Position numbers and translations under genes: made by a program
Notes under the pieces: generated by a model
What the model was told of the DNA's origin: nothing
The model's input: only the letters and a program-made list of their open reading frames with translations
Database searches by the model: none
Assembly (NCBI GenBank): GCA_029851415.1
Contig: CM056742.1
Span: 86,666,748-86,730,747, forward strand
Reading direction: 5' to 3'
Origin: Eretmocerus hayati
Lineage: Eukaryota > Arthropoda > Insecta > Hymenoptera > Aphelinidae
Length of the DNA stretch: 64,000 nucleotides
Shown: piece after piece, positions 1 through 12,822 of the stretch
Position numbering within the stretch: position 1 is the first letter of the stretch
How the letters are laid out: each line of letters begins with the position of its first letter

Positions 1-182
1 CCTGATACTCTATCAGCTCTGAATATTCTATAGCCATCCAAGGTAAAACTCACATCTTCAGTTAGCCAAGTTCCAGTTATACATACAATATCAGGAATGA
101 TTGATAACTGAAAAAGATTACATTCAAATTCCCTATGTTCATTCTTCATAGAATGTGCATTTTGGTAATATAGGGTGAAACT
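1..182 (-). pseudogene. LINE (CR1/jockey-like) endonuclease, N-terminal part, runs off left edge
   Basis: Minus-strand translation gives the start of an apurinic-type (EEP) endonuclease of a non-LTR retrotransposon. It contains LYYQNAHSMKNE, then PDIVCITGTWL, then LDGYRIFRADR. These are the conserved first blocks of such endonucleases (YxNxxSxxNK, DIIxITETWL, GYxxxRxDR). In active relatives this domain nicks target DNA to prime reverse transcription. The glutamate expected in ETWL is a glycine here (GGA codon, plus-strand 72-74), so this copy has probably lost a metal-binding catalytic residue. The frame is open to the window edge, so the rest of ORF2 should lie to the left. A degenerate ORF1 lies just upstream in the same orientation. 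Confidence 0.8.
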
Positions 183-274
183 TGATCGCTTGGTGGATGA
201 GTGTTGAGAAGACTGACACTGATAGACAGGGCACTTATTTACTAGAGAAAAGATAGAGTATTGATAACGCTTCT

Positions 275-960
275 TCAACTCCTTGCTCTGTCAATCAGAT
301 GGGGCACATCATAATAACGTTTGATAGCCAGGGGGTCCTGCGGATGAGCTTCATTATGAACATCTCTTGCTGAAGCTAGTTGCTTATAAAGATTTTGCTG
401 GGCTTTAGTGTCATCAGTACTGAATTTGTAATTCACTGGTAGTTTTTCGCTTCGAGATAGTGCTTTGAAAACTTCATCACTGGATTCAAGAGTGATACAA
501 ATGGCACGTATCCTGTTAGGATTTGGATTTCCTATTCGTTTAACTGAAGCACGAGTCAGATCCATATCACTAAAGTCCTTAAATATATCATCACAAAATT
601 TGGCTTCATAAGAGTAGTTAACAACTCTTGAAGTGTACTTCAATTGATGTTGGCTTCAGGATTTGGGCATTCTCGTACACCATGCAGAAGGAGATTACAT
701 TTTCTGGATTCAATATTTCTCAATTCATAGTAGACTGTTGATGAAACTCCTGCTAAGTTTTAAGAGGCATTTGTATCCATCTGCTCAATTCTGGAGGGAA
801 TGCCACTTATTCGAGCTTCACAGTTGCTGACTCTGGAGTTCAAGGCTTCAGTATTCTCTGTAAGAGATCCATAGGAACCATAAGGCTTCATTTGTATTGA
901 CGTTAATAATATTGGCTTGAGCTGATAATTCAGATCTTATGAATAGTTTGAGATCAGACA
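275..960 (-). pseudogene. LINE ORF1-like nucleic-acid-binding protein, degenerate
   Basis: The longest open piece (275-643, 122 codons) carries the pattern VKRIGNPNPNRIRAICITL, then a short block ending in SRSEKLP, then STDDTKAQQNLYKQL. This is typical of the RRM-like ORF1 proteins of insect LINEs. Upstream, in another frame, come CNLLLHGVRECPNPE and a heptad-like stretch (LNSRVSNCEARISGIPSRIE, about 760-860), matching the RRM start and coiled coil of ORF1 proteins. At least one frameshift near 640-650 and a stop separate the parts, so the gene is dead. In its family ORF1p coats the LINE RNA. It belongs with the endonuclease fragment at 1-182. Confidence 0.7.
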
Positions 961-1086
961 TACCGTCAAATTGGGTAACTGTGGTACAGTGGGTGCAACT
1001 CTGGTATACCCCTGAAAAATGACTCTCATAGCTGCGTTCAGCAAGGTAAATGATTCTGTCACTCTGAAACCTATCGACTCCAGGCG

Positions 1087-1572
1087 TGCGTCATCCTGAG
1101 GGCAGCGGCCCGGTGTAGCGAGCGTGCGGATATGTAAGTGCCCGCTCGAATACATCTCTCTCTTTATCCGTGTATGCGGCTCTCTCTCGCGTTTCGGATA
1201 CACCCGATGCGCGAGCGCTCGAATGCGCTTTCCCTGTATCATTTTCCTGAATAAACTCAACCCTTTTTACTTTTCAATTCAACTGCCGGCCTTGTCATTT
1301 GAGAATGCCCCTCCTCGACTTTGAAATGGATATATTGAAATGCGTGATCGCTCAAAGTCGAGTTAGCCGCCGTCGGCAGTTAGGACGACCACTGTATCCT
1401 GTGGTGACTACGAGGAGGCTGAGGCAACAGCAAGGGCCATGCAGTACGCATGCCTAGCCCCATCGTATATTTCCCACTCAAATATAAGAGTCTCTTGCAT
1501 CCGGTTTCCACTCATGCATTGCACTCAGCCGAGATGCATTTATCGGATCAGACGGTCCCAAACCCCGTCACA
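1087..1572 (+). mobile_element. LTR-like repeat, copy 1 (longest)
   Basis: This ~485 bp segment recurs in part at 7966-8237 and 43577-43768. It starts near TGCGTCATCC and ends near CCGTCACA (TG...CA). It contains an AATAAA polyadenylation-type signal (about 1250) after a CT-rich, CpG-rich upstream part. All three copies end at CGTCAC, which suggests a common right end. LTR identity is inferred from TG/CA ends, the AATAAA position and dispersal. I see no convincing target duplication or neighbouring pol, so a solo LTR is the best guess. Confidence 0.45.
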
Positions 1573-2056
1573 AATGGCGCTCAACGTGAATCAGAAATCC
1601 ACAGAAGTGGTGAGAATCTCGATGAAATTCCCTAAGGTCTTTTATAAGTCGTGCCCTACGAGATAATTCACGTGTTGAACAATTTTATCGGAATGCGCGA
1701 TCGCGAATGGTTCCAATGTGTTTGCAGATATATGCAATAGTTGCCGCTCCGAAATTTAACGAGGCACACACATTTAACGCGGTCACTGATCATAGTATGC
1801 ACATCTAAAATCATCGACATCGGCTCGGCGAATTCGACGCGACCGAGATAGTCATAGTTGCCGTGAAAAAATGATCCGCGTCACATATAGATGCATCTAG
1901 ATGAAAATGTAATTTTACTCCTATGAGGGCTGTCATGAATGGCACTCAACGGACAAATCCACATGAGTGGTGAAAGAGTTTTGTTTCAACGTTTTTGAGG
2001 GCCTGTTATAAATGACGCCCTACAAAATAATCCACAAGCTGGACAGTGAGTTTGAT
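1571..2056 (+). repeat. Local degenerate duplication
   Basis: About 110 bp at 1571-1682 is repeated at 1936-2056. Both share AATGGC-CTCAACG, AATCCACA-GAGTGGTGA, a TTATAA-T block and GCCCTAC-A-ATAATNCAC. It begins at the right end of LTR-like copy 1. The function is unknown. Confidence 0.5.
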
Positions 2057-2059
2057 TAC

Positions 2060-3540
2060 GCGTCCGCAGGGATCATAACCTATAAAGTGGTGAAATCATC
2101 GTCATCGCTGGCTAGCAGGATTTGCGCGCCAACGAAATTTCCATCGTTGCCGGGCGGCAACCGCAACGATACATGTACGCATCGTCTACATTAGTGTGCG
2201 TAGCCCACAAATTCATATAGAGCGTAGCGTATGATGCGATACCGCGGGCGTGCTGATCGCGGGTTCATAGTTTGATTAACTTGTGAATTTTAATTGGTCG
2301 TGGTAGTCGACGCGGTTGTCATATATATTTTATCAATCGCGCTCGAATCAGCTGTTAATGATGCAAGTCCTCTCACGCTCGAGCTGCGGCTTGATATTCG
2401 GCAGCCCGTATCAAGCTCAAGTCCGCGGATGCATGCGAGCAGAATATCAAATCTTGGAAAACTTCGCGTTCGAAAATGCGTCCACGTGAGTGTGCGGTGT
2501 GCTACAGTGCGTTAGTATGGGAGTGTATATAGATGTATAACGACTGTAGAGCACTCAAGTCTCCGAGGGCGAGGCGTGATACAGTGATTCTGTAGCTTTT
2601 ATAATCATGTCTTTTCCGTGGAGAATTTTCTCTCTTGGTTTACATGCACCTGCTAATGCACAGCAGCTTCCCAGTGCGGAAAAACCGGAAAATTCGTGGG
2701 AATTTCTCGAGTCATGGTGAAGAATCGTTTTGATGAAATTTTTTAGAAATCGAGAAAAATTGAATCATGCTACAGATCGCCAATTCATGCAGCGCGTTCG
2801 CATTAGCATCGCGTATTAGTAATTAATCGGCAAAAATGATGCGATTTGGAGTTGAAATCTTGCATTTAGTTGTAAGATTGCACTTTTCGAACTAAATTTT
2901 ACTGAAATCACTGCGTAATGCAGAACCTTGACATTTTGTAGTAACCTGCTGGAATGAATTATCAAGGCATGATCAGTGTTCAGAGTGTTGGTGTGATGGT
3001 TGAATGTTCGCGGATCCTGTACTCGCGCTTTGATTTTTTTAGCTTTCCAGCTAGGGTTTTCAGGTGCATGAAGTACCAATAGACGCGCACTGTGCTTTTC
3101 GATTTTTACATAGAGTTACTATAATTTTTGAGACAGTTTTGCCAGCTAGGTCGCGTGACAACTCCAAATTGAATTCCCTCTCGTGATTTTTGCGTTAGTA
3201 TAAGTAAATGACGCATACTTCGGCCAAAATGAAATCGAAATAGGCTCTCTCAATTCACTTGCAAGGAGATTTCGCTGAATTTTTTAGTGATTGTCGAATT
3301 TCAAATTTCTTAGAAATTCTTACAGATCTATTACTTGAATTTCTTTGGATCGACATTTTATTTTCGAGTGAACGAAATGCAAGACTCTCAGTGAGCGCTT
3401 ATATCCAAATTCTGATTGTATGATGGATAGAAATTTCTTGTGCTGTGTGACGGCATTTATTGAGATTTTGGCAGAAGTGAGCAGATGATGCATATTGTTG
3501 CACCGCGTTAGTAAATATGAGTTAGGGATTGATTTGAATC
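2060..3540. other. No supported gene
   Basis: I see only short open frames without recognisable motifs. The composition is mixed AT-rich. No RNA gene or repeat was found by eye. Confidence 0.5.
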
Positions 3541-3547
3541 TTGTAAA

Positions 3548-3736
3548 ATGGCGACTTACGCAGATATTCCACGAGACATTGAGTCACACATACAAGATTG
3601 GCCTGGAAATAAAACTCAAGCAGAACTCCAATCTATTTTATAAGATTTTGAACCGAGTAAATTTGGTACACATTTGGAAGAACTTGATCAATTAGCTGTT
3701 AGATTACGCGGCGAGTACAGGAAGGGTGATTTTTAA
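3548..3736 (+). pseudogene. Possible short coding remnant (Gag-like start?)
   Basis: An ATG in good context (AAAATGG) opens a frame reading MATYADIPRDIESHIQDWPG and onward. It is broken by TAA at 3641-3643, then continues with FGTHLEELDQLAVRLRGEY to a TAA at 3734-3736. The acidic, helical composition on both sides of the stop looks like real coding sequence, and it resembles the N-terminus of a retroelement Gag. I cannot name a family. A retroelement remnant is inferred from style only, and chance remains possible. Confidence 0.3.
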
Positions 3737-3739
3737 CTG

Positions 3740-6700
3740 ATCGTTGGGGAGATCGAAGGAGTTGATTCGAAAACTCGTCGATAAGTGAAACTCGAGACCC
3801 TGCTAGCAGATTTGGACTTCAAGGACACAACACCTTTTATAATAAGATTGCGTCAGCCTGGTGATGCGCATAGCGCTCCAGAAACGCGCAATCACTTTTA
3901 ATCAGATTTGATCTACTATAGGATCATACAGTTCAAGGGTCGGGGGCTAGGATTGATTTGCTTAAATACAATTCTGTAAATCGGGCATGATCCCAGAATC
4001 CGGTTACATCAAGTCCCTCGACGAATGAATCCTCTTCGTAGCTCTCGCCCAAGTATCTACATGTACAAAGCCATTGATGTGCTGTACAAAATTCGTCTTA
4101 TTAACAGATAATCCGCACATGGGCTCCGGAATCTTCGTTGCTAGTGTCTCAGAAATGGCTCCGGCCGCAAAAATTGATTCCGTTGATATTTTTAGAGGTA
4201 CTCTTTTGAGATTTTCCGCTGGTATAGCTAGGTTCTCATACGAACATTGTCACCGTGGAACCCAATCTCACGCTATTTCTCCAAATACAGATCAGGAGTA
4301 TGAATATCAGTTTGATACTGACGCTCCACATATACTTCCTGTACACTCAAGTATACTCATGATTGAAGATCAGTCGCAAAGTGAGCAATATCTCCCTCCT
4401 AATGACCAATCTTTGGTGCTGAACGCGAGTGCGCCCACTTTAGTGAATGAAAATGATCTCTTCCACGAGTCGCATGATATTCGAACTTCCAGGTTCCAGA
4501 TGGAGTCTGGGGGGAAGTTGGCTACCCTAGATCTTCCAAGGAGGTCTTCGGAGAAGTCCCTTTGTTGTATCTTAGATGTCCAAAGTAGGGTAATGCGGAG
4601 CGAACTCCGTGCAGCTACTCGTCGCTTCAATCATGACGATGTGAGCATCCAATTTCAATTTGAAACTTTTATCATTGATCGCTGATTGTTTTGCCACTTC
4701 TGGAGACGATCCTCTGTTATCAAAAACGATCAGGAAGTTAGTGATCACTATCATAGTCAATGTGAACTGACAATGATTCCCGCGTGTGAGTTGTTATCGA
4801 ACGTGTGTAGTTTTGACACACTCACCATTAACTTTTCCACATTTCGCTGTGTGAGAACGTGTTGACATCCACTTATCTGTGAGGGTGAGTTAATCTCTAG
4901 CTGTCAGTAATACAGAGTTGAGTTCCTAGTGGAATCTGTAGTCGTTGAACTCGTTGGAGGATCTTTCTTCTGAATTACTCTCAACTCCAGTTTTCAAGTT
5001 CCTGAGGCCTGTTTCAGCAGTATATTTGTAAATGTGAGATACTCGTCCAAACCCTTTCTCATCTATTGCCATGTCAGATCCGTGAATTCTTGCGATGGAG
5101 TCGTTAAATTTGCGTATTATGCGCTTACGCTCATCAGTTTGGACCGATTTTCCCATGGAGAAAAGTCACTCTTGTTGGAGTTTGAGCTGTTTGACGTCAA
5201 CGGCCACGAATTGACCTGGGTTGAGAGATCTTAGTATCTTGCCCATTGGTATCGTGCTCAAAGAACATTATAGGTTCTACAATGAGAGGATACGCCATTA
5301 GGGTGCAGTCTAAGATGAGATACTCGGATTGAAGGGAAATTTTGAATCGAAACAAACTTATAAGTACTGATGACTTCATGGTTGACAAGGATCGTGCTCG
5401 ATCCGTGAATGATTCTGCAAGTTGTCTCAGTAGACGTCAAGTCTGATAGTGGGTGTAGAACCACCTGGAAGATTTCACCTATTATGACGCGTTCTTCGCA
5501 ATGAGTGAGAGCACGGAAGTAGCTACCCCATGTTTTATTATTTTTGATCCACTTGTTCAAGCTTTGGGTTGTGATTTTTCGAAGTTTTATCCTCGACATG
5601 TAGTATTTTTTCGGTTTCGATCGCTCGTTTAGATATGTTCTTGAACCCGTAGTGGCGATCTTGATACCGTATCGCTTCGCAGTGTGCATAGGCGATGAAA
5701 ATCAAATCTTCCCAATATGTGGTGATCACCTTCGACAGTAGTCGTTACTGCATTTGTCTCTGTACTGCCAGAGAGACCACTCTCAGTTGAGGTTACGTAT
5801 GGTGAGCATGATGTTATGTCTTACCGCCATGGATATTGGAGTGATGTAATCTATCCATGCTCATCAGACTCGTTATAAGAGTATGAGCTGGAAGGAGTTG
5901 TTGTGACAGCTATTCGCGGGGGTTGATCCATAATTCGACTGGTTTCTACACTGCCATAGAAACTGCTTTTAGTTGAGGTTACGCAATTTGAGATTATGTC
6001 TCATTGCTATGGATGAAGGAGCGTTTCGCACTATATAAAAACCGTTCGCGGGGGTTAAATTATTCTGTTATGGGATCGGTTTTTCAGCTCCCAGAGAGGC
6101 TGCCTTCTGACGAGATTATGCGATGTGGGCTTTGGAGCTCCATGGGTCGCTCATATAGTGTTGAATCGAATCATACCATTCGTGCTCGTCAAACTCATTT
6201 GAAGAGCTTGAGCAGAGAGGAAATACACCATAGATGTGTGTCGAATGAACACTTTTTCTCTCACCAAATTGACTTTCTATGTTGCTGGTGTAAGTCTCGA
6301 CAGTCGCGACGGTGAGCGTTGCTCTTTTGCGATGACACGCAGGGGTGTGGTGGATCGCGAGCTCGGTTTAGAACGGGGATACTGAATCTTGATTGTGGAA
6401 AACCATTCCTCAATGGCATGATCAACCATTGGTCGAGATTGAGCGTATCGCGGGATTTTTTCATCGCCCAGGAAAGATGTTCGACGATCAAACATTTTAA
6501 CGGCTTACTCCACCACTGACTACCTCAAAGTGTATTTACCATCTTGATCTTCTCACTACCATTCTGATACTTCGGGTACATAATCAATGATGAAATATTC
6601 GAACGGATGCTGCAAGAAGAAGACGTGGGCGATATTTACCCGTCTCGAGTTTCGGCAAGGCGAGTTGTATGCATTGAATGTGTGTGCGCGAGCGTGCCGC

Positions 6701-7960
6701 GAAACTGCATATCCAATGATTCAAAGCTACAAATGTATATTCAAATCTGATGTAACGTTTGACATCCCCTTAGGGGAGAGCGAACGTGCATATTATCCGC
6801 AACGGAAAACATGCGAGCACCATAACTGCGACGAGACGCACGTGTGAGCTTGTAGGTGCGTTTAGGCGATTGAGTTAATCCGCGAGAGTCGTCACCAAAT
6901 TCTATTTTTTTTTCTATCATTGGAACTTGTGAAATAGTGGAATTTCGTTCCTCTTCAATCTTTTTCCGAAAGCGCTGTCGCAGGTGTTCTTACTTTTCGT
7001 TCAACTGTACAACGTAAGAGAGAGCAAACCACATGGTACGCGTGCGCGAATCTGGTATGATTAATTTTCATTACTTCATCCTTAGAAATAGTCCCTGATG
7101 GATATGTGTATGGATTGGGATTATGAGAATTTGATTATCGATATGAATGTTATGTTGTACATAGTTTTCCTGAGCTGACTAATCAACCATAGTTGAAGAT
7201 TATTGCAGCTAGTATTCTTATTTTATTGGATGCTCTATGTGATTGTTCATGCTGAGCAGAATTAAATGTCATTGTTTTCCCACTGTTGAGCTGCATTATA
7301 CGCTGATGCTCGAAGGCATTGAGCCATGAATCTTTTTCTCTTCTTTCTCGAGACAAGCCCATATCTGTGGATTACTGAGTCCTTCTGTTTGACCTATTTC
7401 TTTCGTTTTTATGGTTGCTTGTTTTTCCTTTTGAAGCATCTGGATCGTCCAATGATAATTATTTTTTCTTTTCGTGCCATATTTGCCTCAGAAAGATATT
7501 CCCTCGAGCTGGTACGCTTTGGCTACCAGAGTCTTGGGGGAGGGTGTGTGACGGGAATAGTCCCTTCGCTCTCTCCTCGGCGCTATATATTATTCATATG
7601 TATATCGCAATGATCTAGATGTTACAGGTGTCACAGCGATTAGCAGCATAGAGAGAGTCAACCACACAATAAGTATAGAAGAGAGAGACATAGCGCGATC
7701 GCCACTCGGTTCCCACCAAAATATCTCCGATCCATCATTGCCTCGCGCGCGATATTCGCGAGCGAGGAGAGACTTATTCCGTTCGTCTAATATGAAACAC
7801 CTCATGCGTTGATAGGTGTCCGTGTCGGAGCTTCTCGCGTCACGTGTGCCCAGGATGTTCCCGACCACAGACGCAGGGCCTGCAGTGGCCGAGACATCCT
7901 GCAACCCGGCAACAGCGAATTCGCATCCAGGTCCCCGTCGAGGCTGAGCGAGCAGTAGCG
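3740..7960. other. No supported gene; two long but unconvincing ORFs
   Basis: The longest open frames are 4074-4685 (+, 203 codons) and 5258-5689 (-, 143 codons). Neither shows a domain, signal peptide or membrane segment that I recognise. A degenerate tandem duplication of ~190 bp is visible around 5756-6015, sharing TCAGTTGAGGTTACG-type and GTCT-A-TGC-ATGGAT blocks. Otherwise I see nothing here. Confidence 0.45.
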
Positions 7961-7965
7961 GAGCT

Positions 7966-8237
7966 TGCTTCATCCTGAGGGTAGCGGCCCAGTGTAGCGA
8001 GCGTGCGAATATGTGAGTGCTCGCTCGAATATATCTCTCTCTCCCCATGTGTGCGTCTCTCTCTCGCGTTTCGATTACACCCGATGCGCGAGCGCTCGGA
8101 TGCGCTTTTCCTGTATCATTTTCCTAAATAAAGTCAACCCTACTTACTTTTCAATTTAACTGCCGGCCTTGTCATTCGAGAATGCCCCTCTTCGTCTCTG
8201 AAATGAATATATTAGAATGCGTGATCGCTCAAAGTCG
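7966..8237 (+). mobile_element. LTR-like repeat, copy 2 (internally deleted)
   Basis: It matches copy 1 from TCATCCTGAGGG through the AATAAA region (about 8130) to GAGTTAGCAGCCGTCACA. The ~200 bp lying between GCCGCCGTC and CCCCGTCAC in copy 1 is missing. The junction falls on a shared GTC, consistent with a microhomology deletion. It abuts repeat B directly. Confidence 0.5.
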
Positions 8238-8242
8238 AGTTA

Positions 8243-8420
8243 GCAGCCGTCACACACTGTTGAAAAAAAGGCAATCGGACAATATTAATTGCCCTGTGAA
8301 AACGGACGATTTTGGGACTCTGCAATAGGTCATTCTGTAGCTTTCCACATCTAGTTTCTGAATCCTTCTCCCTCGAGATACCTCCGAGCGGTCTGTGAGG
8401 GTGGCATCCTCCACACGGTG
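8243..8420 (-). repeat. Repeat B, short copy
   Basis: This is the reverse complement of the right-hand part of repeat B at 20025-20385 and 42850-43575. Shared blocks include AATATTAATTGCCC, GAAAACGGACGATTTTGGGA, CTCGAGATACCTCCGAGCGG and GTGAGGGTGGCATCCTCCA. Confidence 0.7.
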
Positions 8421-8600
8421 TTCCGGAAGCCAAGAAAAGTTCGACCCAAATGACGACACAAACTCACAACGAGGATTGATTTGTGATCGAAGGTAGTTAT
8501 CAAATTCTTTTGAATCAAAATCGAAGCTGCTCCTTCTCACGAATTATTCACAAGATAATTCATAAAATGAGCTGCAAGCTGCAAGTCGTGTAATTCATGG

Positions 8601-8953
8601 GTCTTGCGGTCGATTAGGAGTGACACTCTGTGACTAATGTCAACAAGAATCGATTCCATTCCATTTTCCCCATTGATCACGGAATCTGTGAGTGGCTGAT
8701 GTTTGATTCCGTTCTCAATTGTGTTGGGACTGTGGATGATTCAATGGATTTGAGTTCATTCTAGTTGATTAATCTTAATCTCTTCATTTGATTCTATCTA
8801 TTCTGCTCTCACTTCGGTTCCACTTCAACTCACTCTAGCCGTCGCCATTGACTTGAAAATGGGCTACTGAGCTGCTAGTAATGGGGAAACTAGGATAGAA
8901 TCGATTCTAGTTGACATTAGTCACAGAGTGTCACTCCTAAGCGACCGCAAGAC
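8601..8953. mobile_element. MITE with ~55 bp terminal inverted repeats
   Basis: The left end GTCTTGCGGTCGATTAGGAG and the right end, read on the opposite strand (GTCTTGCGGTCGCTTAGGAG), match for about 55 bp with few differences. The match covers the blocks GACACTCTGTGACTAATGTC and AGAATCGATTC. The 353 bp unit has no coding capacity. Target-site duplication is unclear. The family was not identified. Confidence 0.8.
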
Positions 8954-9449
8954 TCAAGAATAGAGTTGTTAAAATTCACTGCATTACAAGTACGTGTAAT
9001 ACACGTGCATTTGTGCATACGTGCATTCGTGCATCGAGTTTTCTGCTCCAGAAGGTTAGGTCGTGTGCATGTTCACTTTTCGAGAATTGAGTTTTTCCGA
9101 GTGAAGAACAAGTCATTCAAAGATTGTGATTCACGGAAAAGTTGGATAACTGTTCTGACAACCAAAAATGATCAAAATTGGAGACCAGAAAAATGATGCA
9201 GTTATTGAAATGAGGTGATACCCGAGAAATCGAGACACATACTTCTTTCCACGGTTGATGTCCGTAAACTAAAGATTTTGGCCAAAATTTCGTCACGTTT
9301 GGGTATTTAAAAGTCCAATCATCAACCCATTCATCATTTACTACTCAGAGTCGATTGATTTTCATCATGAAAGTCTGATTCGCAAACAACAAACACTGCG
9401 CAAACACAGGTTCGCTCCGGACGACATAGTCAGATTGTTCACTGACTGA

Positions 9450-10640
9450 AAATTGGCTTCTCATAGGTGAAAGCCAACGATTTCAGCATGAAGATGTGTA
9501 CGGTGACTCTGTACATTGCCGCCAAGGACTAAGAGACTCGATCTTACCCTAGCTCCTACGATTATCCACCTATATCCACACAAGGTCGAGATTTGAATCT
9601 AGGTTTCTCGAGTTCTGCAATAATGAGAACTATTTGAGGGTATTGTCGTGTCAATTACCTATCATTTGCGAACAGGCAGAGGTCTGTATATTGCCGCCAA
9701 GGCCATGAGGACCGACATTGTGATCAACGACTTCCATCACAAGATTTATCGCGATACTTCGACAATTTTGATCACGAGTAGGCTGAAAATCTCGATCTGA
9801 ATCGAAGTTTCGCGAGTTCTGCAATAAAAATAGTCGTTTAAGTGTATTTTCGTGTCAATCACTCGTCATTTGCGCCCAGAGAGAGCTCTATACATTGCTG
9901 CCAAGGCCCAGGAGGACCGATACTACAAACTTTATCACGATTCTTCACCCACAATGATCACGAGTAGGTTAACAATCTCGATTTGAATCTGGATACTGCG
10001 AGTCCTGCAATGATGAGAATCGTTCGAGTGTATTGTCGTGTCAATAACCTACCATTTACGCCCTGATGGAGCTCTGTACATCGACGCCAAGCACTAGGAG
10101 ACCCGATTTTAACTGAGCTTCTACGATTTTTCACTTGAATTCATCACAAGATCCAGATTTGAACCGAGGTTCCGCGAGTTCTGCAATAACAAGAGTCATT
10201 GAAGTGCGTTGTCGTGTCGATTACCTACTGCTCGCGCCCAAATACAACTCTGTACATTGCCGCTAGGGACTAGAAGACTCGATTACACCCGGGCCTCAAC
10301 GATTTTCGACATTTGTTCATCAGAAGATCGAGATGTGAATCTGGGTTCCGCGAGTTCTGCAATAACACAAGCCATCTGAGTGTATTGCGGTGCCAATGAT
10401 CTACCATTTGCGCCCAAATAGAGCTCCGCACTTTGCCGCCAAGTCCCAGGGGAACCGATCCCACGAGATTCATCACGATTCTCCACCTAGATTAATCCAA
10501 AATAGGTGAAAAATCTCGATCTGAATCTGGGTTCTTCGAGTTCCGCAATAATGCGAGCCGTTCTGGTATATTGTGTCGTCAATCACCTATCATTCGCGCC
10601 CAGGAAGAGCTGTGTACGTTGCTGCCAATGTCGAGGGAAC
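9450..10640 (+). repeat. Tandem satellite-like array, ~175-205 bp period
   Basis: At least six diverged units share ordered blocks: GTGTCAATNACCTA-CATTTGCGCC, GAGCTCTGTACATTGCCGCC, AAGG-C-AGGAGGACCGAT, GATCACGAGTAGG and CGCGAGTTCTGCAATAA. The last block starts near 9613, 9817, 10003, 10179, 10355 and 10540, giving spacings of 204, 186, 176, 176 and 185 bp. The array is degenerate, so it is old. Confidence 0.8.
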
Positions 10641-11049
10641 TTTACAGTGACTGTACCAAGTCCTGAAACTCTAGTCTACTCAATGACATTCTCTACCGCA
10701 AGAAGTCTCCCTCATTACATTCTCATGTTGGTGAGTTCACGAACGAGAGTCCATGTGTCAATCGGCGTTACAAATTGTTGCGCCATGGCACTGCAGCTTC
10801 CATTCATCAAGAGATGCTGCCTACGAGCTCCAACCAGATGGCGCCAGCTGTGAGCGCAAGTATGGCCCCATGCACACAATCTATCTAGAGCATGTATGAA
10901 TTCGTGTGCGAATGTGTCACTGGCACTTCGCGCAAGCTCTCTAAGCTTGTAGGATACCCCCACTGATTTGAAACCTGTACAGCGAACTCGGGCGATGCAA
11001 CTCTTGTTTACGGCCTCGCCTCACCCATACTATGAACGATAAAAAAGTG

Positions 11050-11200
11050 AACAATGCGAAATTCCAATGCATTCCAATGCCGAAATTGCAATGTACAGAG
11101 CTACATTTGGGCGCGGATAATGAGTAGTTGACTCGACAATACACTCGAATGACTTTCAATATTGCAGAACTCGCGGAATCGAGATCAAAATCTCAATTAT
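11050..11200 (-). repeat. Single satellite unit in reverse orientation
   Basis: Reverse-complement blocks of the 9.45-10.64 kb array are present (GGGCGCGGATAATGAGTAG, GACAATACACTCGAATGAC, TTGCAGAACTCGCGGAA). The unit is interrupted downstream by the TA microsatellite and the foldback element. Confidence 0.65.
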
Positions 11201-11209
11201 TGCATCCCT

Positions 11210-11210
<1 letters not shown>

Positions 11211-11251
<41 letters not shown>
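11211..11251. repeat. (TA)n microsatellite, left of foldback element
   Basis: A run of about 40 bp of TA lies immediately left of the foldback element. A second TA tract lies at its right side (about 12826-12854), so the element sits inside a TA microsatellite. Confidence 0.9.
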
Positions 11252-11253
<2 letters not shown>

Positions 11254-12822
11254 TAGGGTGGGCCGAAAAACCACTTTTTTCGATATCGATACGCTTGGGG
11301 TCGGAGAAGTTGGGTTTCAACTAGTACATGTAGGAATTTCTTCGCTGAGCGCTGAGAAACCACATCTTCAGTTGCAATAAGAGCCGTGAAGAGTTCTCTC
11401 AAATTAACACAGGTTTAAATGGGAAAGTACCTTTTTTGCTCATTTTTTCTTCACTATTTAGCACGTATTCCTGACGCATTTTGACATTTTTCGACGTATC
11501 TCAGCTCATTTTGAAGCTTGCTCCAAACACTTCAAAATGAGCTGAGGTACATTCAATTTCTTGTCATCAAAGCCGAGCTATCTCAATTTCTCCAAAAGTT
11601 GAGTTTTAACGAAAAAATCGGAAAATTGCGATCTTGACTTTGTGAATCTTGCTAAACGATCGAAACTCCGACTGATTAGACAACACATGAAGTGTTATGT
11701 TCGGAAGTTTCCTCAGATCGTCCGCCACAGACCTCTCAGGCTATATCCGATATCATAACAACCCGTCCTCTTTTCTCATACGGGCTTCGTAGTAGCACCT
11801 CCTCCGCTAGTTCGGCACGCCACCACTAGGTGGATGCCGGTTCCAGTGTACCGCTTGAAATTGATAACGTAGGCATTTTCTGAAGTTTATGGTAAGGAAA
11901 ATAGAGGAAACTTTATTAGCAACGCTTCGAAAATATGGATATCTTTCAAAGAGGGAGGGGAATGGTCGAAAACATAACATGAGGATGAAACCAAGATGAT
12001 TATAAGATGAAAGAATCAGAAAAGACAAGAAAATGAAAATTAGAAAATTACGAAATAAATCAGGAAATGCAAAATCCAGAAAGACAAATGAAGAATAAGA
12101 AAAACAAAAAAAACGTAACTCTGCCATTGTCGGATCCAAGTCCGTACGAGAAAAGAGTAGGAGTTGTTATGGTAATAGATACAATCTGAAAAGACTGTGG
12201 CAGACGATCAAGTCCCACATAGAATTAGCCTCTGCTTCCCAAATCCGAGAAAACCATGCTCTGGCTATCAGTCCTGGGACTCGATCATCTCAATACTATT
12301 GCTGGATTTCTTGGCGAACTCAGTGCATGTGACATCAATTGGTGTTCATGAGTGAGAATACAGAGGAAACCTCCAAACATCACGCTTCATGTGCTGTCTA
12401 GTCAGTCGGAGCTTCGATCGTTCAGCAAGGTTCACAAGGTCAGAATCGCAATTCTCCGCTTTTTTCGTTAAAACTCAACTTTCGGAAAAATTGAGACATC
12501 TCGGCTTCAATAACACGGAATTGAGCATACTTCAGCTGATTTTAATGTTTTTGGAACAAGCTTCAAAATAAGCTCAGATACGTCGAAAAATGTCAAGATG
12601 CGTCAGAAATACGTGCTGAATAGTGAAGGAAAAATGAGAAAAAAAGGTACTTCCCCATTTAAACCTCTGTTGATTTGAAAAAAAAACCTTCACGGCTCTT
12701 GCTGCAAATGAAGATGTGGTTTTTCAGCGCTCAGCGAAAGGATTTCTACTTGTACTAGTTGAAACCCAACTTTTCCGACCCCAAGCGTATCAATATCGAA
12801 AAATAGTGATTTTTCGGGCCAC

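Noticed and set aside
4074..4685. 203-codon plus-strand ORF
   Set aside because: Long, but with no recognisable domain, a poor link to neighbours and an overlapping minus frame. A chance ORF cannot be excluded.
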